This document shows, piece after piece, positions 18,825 through 26,539 of a stretch of DNA of 64,000 nt (the first letter of the stretch is position 1; every line of letters starts with the position of its first letter). Position numbers and translations under genes: made by a program. The notes beneath the pieces were generated by a model that made no database searches, had not been told where the DNA came from, and saw only the letters and a program-made list of their open reading frames with translations. Origin of the DNA: Phycisphaerales bacterium (GTDB taxonomy: Bacteria > Planctomycetota > Phycisphaerae > Phycisphaerales > SM1A02); assembly GCA_022446885.1 (NCBI GenBank), contig JAKVBU010000008.1, positions 173,756 through 237,755 on the forward strand. Reading direction: 5' to 3'.

Positions 18825-21074
18825 TCATGAACCGAACAGGGCTCGGCCGGCGTTGAGCAGGCCCTCACGCAGTGTGTTGAGTCGATCGGGGCGATTGATA
18901 GCGGATGAAACCTGCTGCCATCTGGCCTTGGCGGCGTCAGCGTCGCCGCCTTGGGCCTGATGCATGGCGGTGATGATGGCGATCGCCGCCGGGTCGGCCC
19001 CTCTTTGGGTGGCCTGCTGCAAAGTAGTAGCGCATTCAGGAGATCCAGCCAAGTGCTGCGCGGCGGCGAGGGTGACCAGGGCATCTGCGTTGTCCTTGTC
19101 CACGTCCACCCACCGCCGGGCCAGGTCCACACCCGCCTGCGAGCGCTGCCCCAGGGTGTCTTGCCCCAGTCCATCGAAGGGCAGCGTTGTCGTGATGGCT
19201 GCCATCTTCAGCAACTGGGGTGAGTCTGGTGAGCGGCCCAATGCGTGCATCCAAGCCCGATGGGCCTCGCCGCGGCGTCCAGACTTCCACATGGCCAGGC
19301 CGAGGTTGTAGGCGTTCGACTCATTTCCAGGCATCAACGCTTCGGATCGAGCGAATGAAGCGGCCGCTGGCTCCATCGCACCTGCCGCTGCCAGATAGGT
19401 GCCCAGTTTGTGCCATCCTTTGGCATCCAGTGGCCGCAGCCGCACGACTTCAGAGGCGGCGTTCACCGCGTCGGTCGTTCGCCCGGCACGCCAGTACAAC
19501 GGCCCCAATTGTGACCATGCATCGGCAGCATGGGGTGATTCGCGCACAACAAGCAGCATTCGCTCAATGGCTGCATTCACATCACCCTTCTGGGCTTCAA
19601 TCAGGGCGAGATTTACTTGCCCCGGCACCATCCAAGGCGAGGTGATCAGCAAGGAGCGCAGCATGTCTTCTGCCTGTTGGCGGTGGCCGCTTCGAAGCAG
19701 ACCGTCGGCCGTCAACAGTCGGGTCCGAGCGGGGGCATCGGCTGGAAGCGCCGCTGCAAACGCCTCGATGTCGCTGTCGTCCCGGCTGGCAATTCGTGCG
19801 AGCCCCGTCAGCAGTTCGTCAGGTTCGCTCGATCCGCGATGCAACTTCGCCAGCGCGGCGGCTGGGGGAGCCGACTCACTCCGAGGAGCGACCAGCGCCT
19901 CTGGGTCGGCGGGAGGCAACTGAATGCGGTGGTCGGTGACCACGGTATGGATGGCATCGGCCGGCCGGCGTTTGGGCATGTGGCACGTGGTGCAGTCCGC
20001 GCCCGGCTCCAACGGGTGTCCGGTTGCGGCCTCAATCGTGCAGTCCAACTCTTCGTGGCAACTGAGGCAGGCCTGCCGATAGCGTTCGACACGATCTGCC
20101 AGCAGTGGCTTGTGGTGGGGGTCGTGACAGGAGAGGCAAGTGAGAGCGCCTTCGCCCTGCCAGCAGGCGCTTTGGCGAATCTGCCAACCGTGATGATTGA
20201 CCTCAAACGCCTCGGCGGGGTCATCCTGTTCGAATTCGACATGAGCAAGATATTGCGACAGCGGTTCGCCCGGGCGATAGGAAAACTCGCCGCGATCAAA
20301 CGGGCGCACCAGAGAGTGGAGTCTGCTGGTGGGTTGCAGATGACATTGCAGGCAAATCTCATCCTGCATCACAGGGTCGAGGTCGGCCGGGTTCAAGATC
20401 GAGGCGGCGATCTCTTCATCGGTGGCGTCGGCCGAGTAGGCCAGATCAACATGCTTCTTGCCAGGGCCGTGGCAGCGTTGGCAGCCGATGCCTGAAGGCA
20501 GCTCTTCCGGGAAAACCTCCGGTCGGCCAGCCCGGTCTTCTCCGGCGGGTACATCTGGATAGGCGGTGTGACAAAAGATGCACTCTCGGCTGACCTGACG
20601 CGAAAACCGACTCTGATCAGCGCGGTCGTACCCGGGAGACATGTTCCAGCCGCTCTCTGTGTACCACGACACCGGCAATTCCCACAACTCACCACTGGGG
20701 GATCGGTGCAGCCAAGTGCGGGCGTGATTGCCGCTACCCACCGCGAAGTGCGCCTCAACCGTGATGCCGTTGATCTCATCACCTTGTGCATCAAGTTCGA
20801 ATTGCCGCATCCACATGCGGCCCTCGTCGTCCATCCACATGCGATAGTGCTGGCCGGATGCCTCATGGTGGAACACGCCGCCTTCTTCGCTGAAGTCGGC
20901 CAATGCCATGTCAGGCCCGGGCACGTGAAAGGACCGTCCCATGCCCAGCGATTGGAACCCATGGCTGATGTCTGCGTGGCAGCGGGCGCAGCGGGCGTCG
21001 TCCACATACGCATCAGTCACGAGTTGCGGACCGCTGGCAGCAGTCAGCAGCACGATGGCGGGGGCGAGGGGCAT
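18825..21074 (-). CDS. seven-haem c-type cytochrome with C-terminal TPR domain
   Basis: The 749-residue exported protein has seven CXXCH haem-binding motifs between residue 29 and about 360: CARCH, CIFCH, CQRCH, CLQCH, CLSCH, CLSCH and CTTCH. The C-terminal half (about 420-740) is a set of tetratricopeptide repeats, for example LYWRAGRTTDAVNAASEVVR and NAYNLGLAMWKSGRRGEAHR. This layout matches the 'tetratricopeptide repeat/multihaem cytochrome' proteins of planctomycetes, likely in the periplasm and serving electron transfer or docking. The signal peptide is short (MPLAPAIVLLTAASG). A TACACT hexamer lies 8 nt before the ATG. No oxidoreductase partner is nearby, so the physiological electron path is unknown. 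Confidence 0.85.
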   Translation of the reverse strand: MPLAPAIVLLTAASGPQLVTDAYVDDARCARCHADISHGFQSLGMGRSFHVPGPDMALADFSEEGGVFHHEASGQHYRMWMDDEGRMWMRQFELDAQGDEINGITVEAHFAVGSGNHARTWLHRSPSGELWELPVSWYTESGWNMSPGYDRADQSRFSRQVSRECIFCHTAYPDVPAGEDRAGRPEVFPEELPSGIGCQRCHGPGKKHVDLAYSADATDEEIAASILNPADLDPVMQDEICLQCHLQPTSRLHSLVRPFDRGEFSYRPGEPLSQYLAHVEFEQDDPAEAFEVNHHGWQIRQSACWQGEGALTCLSCHDPHHKPLLADRVERYRQACLSCHEELDCTIEAATGHPLEPGADCTTCHMPKRRPADAIHTVVTDHRIQLPPADPEALVAPRSESAPPAAALAKLHRGSSEPDELLTGLARIASRDDSDIEAFAAALPADAPARTRLLTADGLLRSGHRQQAEDMLRSLLITSPWMVPGQVNLALIEAQKGDVNAAIERMLLVVRESPHAADAWSQLGPLYWRAGRTTDAVNAASEVVRLRPLDAKGWHKLGTYLAAAGAMEPAAASFARSEALMPGNESNAYNLGLAMWKSGRRGEAHRAWMHALGRSPDSPQLLKMAAITTTLPFDGLGQDTLGQRSQAGVDLARRWVDVDKDNADALVTLAAAQHLAGSPECATTLQQATQRGADPAAIAIITAMHQAQGGDADAAKARWQQVSSAINRPDRLNTLREGLLNAGRALFGS

Positions 21075-21082
21075 CGCTTGTC

Positions 21083-21088
21083 AGTGTA
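21083..21088 (-). promoter_or_regulatory. TACACT -10-like box 8 nt before cytochrome ATG
   Basis: Minus-strand TACACT lies 8 nt before the ATG at 21074, with no Shine-Dalgarno between them. Confidence 0.4.
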
Positions 21089-21136
21089 CGTCGAGGCATG
21101 CTTGACGCCGCCGGTCGTCCTGACCATGCTGGCTTC

Positions 21137-22546
21137 ATGATCAACACCACGGTGCTTATCGCGGCTCTGATTGCCCAGAGCCCATCCGTGCCCCGGCCGA
21201 ACATCGTGCTGGTGCTTGCAGACGACTTGGGGTGTGGTGACATAAGGGCATGCAACGAGGGCTCGCGCATACCCACACCGAAGATGGACCTCATCGCTGC
21301 AGAAGGCGTTCGGTGTACGGATGCCCATAGCGCCTCCTCCGTGTGCACGCCGTCTCGGTATGCGCTGCTGACAGGCGAGTACGCCTGGCGAACCCCGCTG
21401 AAGCAGTGGGTGCTGGGCGGAGGATCCCCCGCACTCATCGAGGCAGGCACGCCGACCCTTCCGGGTGTGCTGCAAAATGCGGGATACACCACCCTGGGGG
21501 TGGGCAAGTGGCACCTGGGACTGGGTGAAGACGATCCCGTGGATTGGACGAAGCCATTTACCAGCGGCCCGTGCACGCTGGGCTTCGATCACTGGCAGGG
21601 CATTCCTGCGTCCCTTGACATGCAGCCGTACGTCTGGATGATCGATGACAGGATCGAGGCGCAACCTACCGAGCCAATCGAGGCATCTTCACATCGTCGT
21701 CAGGGCGGTGGGGGCATGTGGCGGGGTGGTCATATTGCTCCGGGTTTGACCCATGCGCAGATTCTGCCACGCACCATCGACGTGGCCTGCCAGTGGATTG
21801 CGGATCATGCTGATGATGATGCGCCCTTCTTTCTGTACGTGCCTCTCTCAGCGCCGCACACACCCTGGCTGCCTTCAGAGGACGCTCGTGGATCCTCCGG
21901 CGCGGGCTGGTACGGCGACTTCGTTGTAGATGTCGATCAGGGCATCGGTCGAATTGACAAGGCGCTGCAGGCGGCGGGTGTTGCCGATGACACGATCTTC
22001 ATCATCACATCTGACAACGGGGCCCACTGGCCCATGCACGATGTGGAGGGCTTCGGCCATCTGGCCAATGGCGGATTTCGTGGGCAGAAGGCCGACATCC
22101 ATGAGGGTGGGCACCGCGTGCCCTTTATCGTGCGCTGGCCCGGCCGGCTCGGGCCCGGGGCATCAACCGATACGCCCTTTGGCCTCGTTGATCTCATGGC
22201 GACGCTCGCTCGTGGCCTGAAGATCGAGTTGCCGCCTGACGCATCGCCCGACGGACGCCCGGTGGACTTTGGCGGTGGGGCTGATGGAGGCCATGCCATC
22301 GTGCATCACAGTGGAGCGGGCGTGTTCGCTATCCGAGAGGGGAGATGGAAACTCATCGAAGGGCTTGGCTCCGGCGGCTTCACCAAGCCACGCCGGGTTG
22401 AACCTGAGGAAGGGGGCCTGAACGTGCAACTCTACGATCTGCAACTTGATCCCTCCGAGACGTGCAACATCGCCGCCGGCCATCCGGAGGTGGTCGCTCG
22501 CTTGCAACGGCGGCTGGATGAGATCAGGGGCGATGCGCTCGATTGA
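21137..22546 (+). CDS. type I sulfatase (arylsulfatase family)
   Basis: The 469-residue exported enzyme has a weak signal peptide (MINTTVLIAALIAQS). The N-terminal metal site is RPNIVLVLADDLGCGD (D29, D30). The active-site signature is C70-T-P-S-R74, where the Cys is converted to formylglycine by a sulfatase-maturing enzyme encoded elsewhere. IITSDNGAHW (second metal Asp/Asn pair) and VGKWHLG, carrying the catalytic Lys/His, are present. It removes sulfate from esters, probably carbohydrate sulfates; the substrate is not readable. Length is normal for the family. The start is the ATG that directly precedes the hydrophobic segment. Confidence 0.93.
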   Translation: MINTTVLIAALIAQSPSVPRPNIVLVLADDLGCGDIRACNEGSRIPTPKMDLIAAEGVRCTDAHSASSVCTPSRYALLTGEYAWRTPLKQWVLGGGSPALIEAGTPTLPGVLQNAGYTTLGVGKWHLGLGEDDPVDWTKPFTSGPCTLGFDHWQGIPASLDMQPYVWMIDDRIEAQPTEPIEASSHRRQGGGGMWRGGHIAPGLTHAQILPRTIDVACQWIADHADDDAPFFLYVPLSAPHTPWLPSEDARGSSGAGWYGDFVVDVDQGIGRIDKALQAAGVADDTIFIITSDNGAHWPMHDVEGFGHLANGGFRGQKADIHEGGHRVPFIVRWPGRLGPGASTDTPFGLVDLMATLARGLKIELPPDASPDGRPVDFGGGADGGHAIVHHSGAGVFAIREGRWKLIEGLGSGGFTKPRRVEPEEGGLNVQLYDLQLDPSETCNIAAGHPEVVARLQRRLDEIRGDALD

Positions 22547-22560
22547 TCACCCGTTCAGTC

Positions 22561-23679
22561 TCACCAGGGGTTGGCGACATGGCATGCGCGGCCCGTCTTC
22601 TCGATGTAGTCCTGGTGGTAGCCCTCGGCCGGATAGAAGGTCTCGGCTGACTCCACCTCGGTTGCGATGGGTCTGTGCCATCGGCCTGATGCACTCAGTT
22701 TGTCGATGAAGGCTTGAGCCGCCTTGGCCTGCGCTTCATTGACCGTGTAGATGCCGGATCGATACTGCGTGCCCACATCGGGGCCCTGTCGATCGACCTG
22801 CGTGGGATCATGCATGTCGAAGAAGGCTTGCAGGAGCCGTTCATATGAGATCTTCGTCGGATCGAAGACCACCTTCACGGCTTCCGCGTGTCCGGTGTCA
22901 CCAAAGCACACCTGCTTGTAGGTAGGGTCGAGCACATCCCCATTCATGTACCCGCTCTGGGCGTCGATTACACCGGGACCCTGCTGGAAGTAGTGCTCGA
23001 TGCCCCAGAAGCAACCGCCGGCAAAATAGGCGGTTTCCGTTGCGGTCTGCGAGTCAGCAGGTGCATCCGAAGGGCGGTCATGAAAGACGAGCGCCTCAGA
23101 GTTCAGACAGTGTCGCTCACCCGTTGGCGGGGGGCCGTCAGGAAAGACGTGCCCCAGATGGGCGTCGCAGCGGGCGCACGAAATCTCCGTGCGGATCATG
23201 CCGTGGCTCTCGTCAGTGGTTCGAGCGACATGGGCCGGATCGAAGGTTCGATTGAAGCTGGGCCAGCCCGAACCTGAGTCGAACTTGTCGTCGCTGGAAA
23301 ACAGCGGGAGATCGCAAACGACGCAGTGGTAGGCGCCCGCCTTTTTGTTGTCCAGCAAGGTGCCGCAGAACGCACGCTCAGTACCGTCCTTCTGGGTGAT
23401 GCGGATCTGCTCCGGCGTCAGCTTCGCAAGCAATGGCGCTTTGGCGGCATCGCTCAGCGGCGTGATGTCATGCCCGCTTGCGGATCGGACACGATCGGTC
23501 GGTTTATCGGTGGGCATGGGGGGTCTCTTGGTCCTGATTGAAGTTGAATCGTGGCCCGAGGTGGCCTCTGCGGATGAAGCGGGTTCGGCAGGGCTGGACC
23601 CTGATGAGCCTTGCCCGCTGCAGCCCCCGAGCAGTGCCATGGTGAGCATCAAGGCCGTCATGTGCTGGTAGATGGGCAT
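22561..23679 (-). CDS. msrAB: MsrB-MsrA bifunctional methionine sulfoxide reductase lipoprotein
   Basis: The 372-residue protein has a lipoprotein signal ([14 protein letters not shown], Cys20), then an Asp/Ser/Pro linker. The MsrB domain (about 80-205) has zinc cysteines C119/C122 (CVVC) and C168/C171 (CARC) and catalytic Cys191 in RHCLNSEAL. The MsrA domain (about 215-372) has catalytic Cys223 in GGCFWG. MsrB reduces R- and MsrA reduces S-methionine sulfoxide. The order B then A and the lipid anchor put both activities outside the cytoplasm for repair of exported proteins; this needs an outside electron donor that is not seen nearby. An ATG at 23679 with TATCAT 5 nt upstream is preferred to a TTG at 23703. 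Confidence 0.93.
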   Translation of the reverse strand: MPIYQHMTALMLTMALLGGCSGQGSSGSSPAEPASSAEATSGHDSTSIRTKRPPMPTDKPTDRVRSASGHDITPLSDAAKAPLLAKLTPEQIRITQKDGTERAFCGTLLDNKKAGAYHCVVCDLPLFSSDDKFDSGSGWPSFNRTFDPAHVARTTDESHGMIRTEISCARCDAHLGHVFPDGPPPTGERHCLNSEALVFHDRPSDAPADSQTATETAYFAGGCFWGIEHYFQQGPGVIDAQSGYMNGDVLDPTYKQVCFGDTGHAEAVKVVFDPTKISYERLLQAFFDMHDPTQVDRQGPDVGTQYRSGIYTVNEAQAKAAQAFIDKLSASGRWHRPIATEVESAETFYPAEGYHQDYIEKTGRACHVANPW

Positions 23680-23684
23680 GACCG

Positions 23685-23690
23685 ATGATA
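23685..23690 (-). promoter_or_regulatory. TATCAT -10-like box 5 nt before msrAB ATG
   Basis: Minus-strand TATCAT is followed by 5 nt and then the ATG at 23679. It lies back-to-back with the TACGCT box at 23738 of the divergent gene. Confidence 0.45.
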
Positions 23691-23737
23691 GAGGCCCGGG
23701 CAATCAGCGGTTCACCCCGATGTGATCGATGCTCCGG

Positions 23738-23743
23738 TACGCT
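23738..23743 (+). promoter_or_regulatory. TACGCT -10-like box 6 nt before ATG
   Basis: TACGCT ends 6 nt before the ATG at 23750, which helps to choose that start over the ATG at 23729 lying upstream of the box. Confidence 0.45.
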
Positions 23744-23749
23744 GCTGCG

Positions 23750-26446
23750 ATGCTCATTCAAATGACCGTCGTAGCCGCACTATTCCTTACAACCTGTCTG
23801 ATGGGGGCGCCTATTCGGGTTGCCTGCATTGGCGACAGCATCACACAAGGCAACGCCAACGCCGATGTGGAGCGGAATGCCTGGCCTGCGATTCTTCAAC
23901 GAATGCTTGATGCGCACACGCCGGGCCGCTGGCTTGTGGGGAATTTCGGTCGATCTGGCACAACGGCTCTGCGTGCAGGCGGGCGATCGTGGTGGGACAC
24001 GCCAGAACACGATGCAGCGATCGAATTCTCTCCGGACATCGCGATCGTGAACCTCGGTACCAATGACGCATCGCCGCGGCACGCAGCGATCTTCGAGGGC
24101 TTTCAAACCGACTACGCGGACCTGATCGACATGCTGCAGGCACTGCCATCTCGGCCAGCGGTGCACTTGAGCACGCTCACGCCTGCCATGGCGCCCTGGG
24201 GGGGATTGGAGTCGTCTGGTGATCGACGTGCCACGGTGGGGCGGGTCGTTGCGCTTGAAGCCGCCGCTCGCGGTCTGCAGGTGATCGACTTCATGACGCC
24301 CCTGGAAGGTAGAGCAGATCTGCTTCCCGACGGCATCCATCCGGTTTCTGGTGGCAATGCGCTGATGGCTGCGGCCGCCTTTGAAGCATTGACCAACGAA
24401 ACGCCCGCGGCTGATGCGACGCTCTTTCCAGTGCCCGTGCGTAGTGCACCTCGCCACATGGTGCAGGCGGGTCGGCCCGTGGCCGTGCAGGGTGAACCAT
24501 GGACCAGCGATGGAGGCGTCCTGACCAGCATCGGCCAGGGACGACGGCTCGAAAGCGGATTCACCCCCGGAGCGGGTCCCTTCCACATGCGGGCCACACT
24601 GCGCATGCGCAATCAGGACAATTCTGCGGCGGCATTCCACTTGGGAAATGACGTGTTCGGCTTTGAGGGTGCTGCCGGTCGTGTCTTCCGCAACGGGCCC
24701 AGTGTTGGAGGGTTGCGTCTGCTGCACCCATCCGAGGTACTGTTCGAGGCCGACACGCCCATCGCGTTCGAAGTGGTGCGCAATGGTGATCAGGTCTGGA
24801 TGCTCATCAACGGGCAGGTGGCGGACATGTGGTTGGTGGAAGGCCCCATCGAGTCGATGGCATTCGATCCGATGCGAAGCACCATGGAAGTGACCGACTG
24901 GTCGATTGCCGGTTCGGTGCAGGAGCGGCGTCTTGCGCACTGGGACAGCCGCACGACGCAGGTGCCTTGGACTGACTTCGCTGCAACCCGGACACCCGTC
25001 ACCTCAGTCGGTCAGTTGGGGGCCCCCGGCGCCCCACCGGAGGCGCCCCTTGACCTGCCGGTGTTGCGCGGCAAGGCCCACGCGGCTCACGTGCTGAGCG
25101 ATGGTCGAGTCATGATCGCGTTTCAGGACACGTACGAGGGCAGCCCGACCGAGGGAGATGGCGTGCTCTGGTGCGGATCACTCGACGATCTGCTTGCTCG
25201 GGAGGAAGGCGACTGGACGACTCGCCTGATTCCCGCCCACCGCCTTGGCGTTGGTGCCGAGGCGTCGTCTATCTCTGTCAACGGCGACGTCATTGAGGTT
25301 GCGATGCAGCACGGTGGACACGTGACTCGTACCGCCTTCACCATGGACGAACTTGTGTCGCTGGTGCCTACCCCTGACTGGTCGCTTCCGCTTGCGGATC
25401 TGGACACTGTCGAAGAAGTGCAGGTCGTTGTGGACCGCGAAGAGGGGCAGTACCTGGGGCATCCCACCACGGTCCTGCTCGAAGACGGCCAGACCATGCT
25501 GTGCGTCTACCCCAAGGGTCATGGGCGCGGTGGCATCGTCTACAAGCGATCGACCGACGGCGGCCAGACGTGGTCCGATCGGCTGGACGTTCCGGAGAAT
25601 TGGGCCACGAGCCGGGAGGTGCCCACCATCCATCGCGTGATTGATCCACGTGACGGCACCAAGCGGCTCATCATGTGGTCCGGCCTGTATCCAGCGCGGC
25701 TGGCAGTGAGTGAAGATGACGGGGAGTCATGGTCGGAGCTTGCGCCGGTCGGCGACTGGGGCGGCATTGTGGTGATGGGCTTTGTTGAGAGACTTGCCGA
25801 CGGCCGGTACATGGCGATGTTCCACGATGACGGTCGTTTCTTCAGCGAGCAGGGGCGTGGAAGCGGCCCGGTGGAGTTCACGCTGTACAAGACCTTCAGT
25901 CATGACGGCGGGCTCACCTGGTCCAAGCCCGAGGGCGTCTGGTCTGGTTCGGACATCCACCTGTGCGAGCCCGGTTGCATTCGCTCGCCCGATGGCTCAA
26001 AGATGGCGATTCTCCTGCGTGAGAATGCTCGCCGTACGAATTCGCATGTCATGTTCAGTTCCGATGAGGGTGCGACGTTCACGCCACCACGGGAGTTGCC
26101 CGCTGCACTGACAGGCGATCGACATACGGGGCGATACCTGCCCGATGGACGACTGTTCATCTCCTTCCGAGATACCTCACATGAGAGTGCCACAAAGGGC
26201 GACTGGGTGGGATGGGTTGGCACGTGGGACGACATCGTGGAGGGGCGTCCTGGCGCCTATCGAGTGAGGCTCAAGGACAACAAGAAGGGCGGCGACTGCG
26301 CCTACCCGGGTGTGGAACTTCTGCCAGACGGGACAATCGTCACGACCACCTACGGGCACTGGGACGAAGGTCATCAGCCCTATATCCGCACGGTGCGGGT
26401 GCGGCCGGAGCGCCTTGATGCCTTGGCGGGCGTGGAGACCCCCTGA
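23750..26446 (+). CDS. SGNH/GDSL hydrolase fused to sialidase-like BNR domain
   Basis: The 898-residue secreted protein has a signal peptide (MLIQMTVVAALFLTTCLMGA). An SGNH hydrolase domain follows: GDSIT with nucleophile S30, VNLGTNDAS for the Gly/Asn blocks, and DGIHP with D194 and H197. A beta-rich middle part (about 230-400) could be a laminin-G-like or DUF1583-like layer. A six-bladed sialidase-type propeller (about 580-890) carries Asp-box-like repeats KRSTDGGQTWS, VSEDDGESWSE and FSHDGGLTWS. The first domain would remove O-acyl groups and the second may cleave or bind glycans, so the fusion could deacylate and hydrolyse one polysaccharide. The sialidase catalytic Arg triad was not verified. 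The stop codon sits in the loop of a terminator hairpin. Confidence 0.85.
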   Translation: MLIQMTVVAALFLTTCLMGAPIRVACIGDSITQGNANADVERNAWPAILQRMLDAHTPGRWLVGNFGRSGTTALRAGGRSWWDTPEHDAAIEFSPDIAIVNLGTNDASPRHAAIFEGFQTDYADLIDMLQALPSRPAVHLSTLTPAMAPWGGLESSGDRRATVGRVVALEAAARGLQVIDFMTPLEGRADLLPDGIHPVSGGNALMAAAAFEALTNETPAADATLFPVPVRSAPRHMVQAGRPVAVQGEPWTSDGGVLTSIGQGRRLESGFTPGAGPFHMRATLRMRNQDNSAAAFHLGNDVFGFEGAAGRVFRNGPSVGGLRLLHPSEVLFEADTPIAFEVVRNGDQVWMLINGQVADMWLVEGPIESMAFDPMRSTMEVTDWSIAGSVQERRLAHWDSRTTQVPWTDFAATRTPVTSVGQLGAPGAPPEAPLDLPVLRGKAHAAHVLSDGRVMIAFQDTYEGSPTEGDGVLWCGSLDDLLAREEGDWTTRLIPAHRLGVGAEASSISVNGDVIEVAMQHGGHVTRTAFTMDELVSLVPTPDWSLPLADLDTVEEVQVVVDREEGQYLGHPTTVLLEDGQTMLCVYPKGHGRGGIVYKRSTDGGQTWSDRLDVPENWATSREVPTIHRVIDPRDGTKRLIMWSGLYPARLAVSEDDGESWSELAPVGDWGGIVVMGFVERLADGRYMAMFHDDGRFFSEQGRGSGPVEFTLYKTFSHDGGLTWSKPEGVWSGSDIHLCEPGCIRSPDGSKMAILLRENARRTNSHVMFSSDEGATFTPPRELPAALTGDRHTGRYLPDGRLFISFRDTSHESATKGDWVGWVGTWDDIVEGRPGAYRVRLKDNKKGGDCAYPGVELLPDGTIVTTTYGHWDEGHQPYIRTVRVRPERLDALAGVETP

Positions 26447-26467
26447 GGGGGTGATCACGGGCTTTTT
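26431..26467 (+). terminator. intrinsic terminator overlapping the stop codon
   Basis: CGTG-gag-ACCCCC-TGA-GGGGGT-gat-CACG folds as an interrupted stem, and GGGC followed by six T comes just after. The loop TGA is the stop codon of the SGNH-sialidase gene. Confidence 0.7.
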
Positions 26468-26539
26468 TCAATCGTCCTGACAGATCAGGAGGTGCTGGGC
26501 GGTGCCTACGTGACCCAAGTGGCACGAAAGGACACCTCC

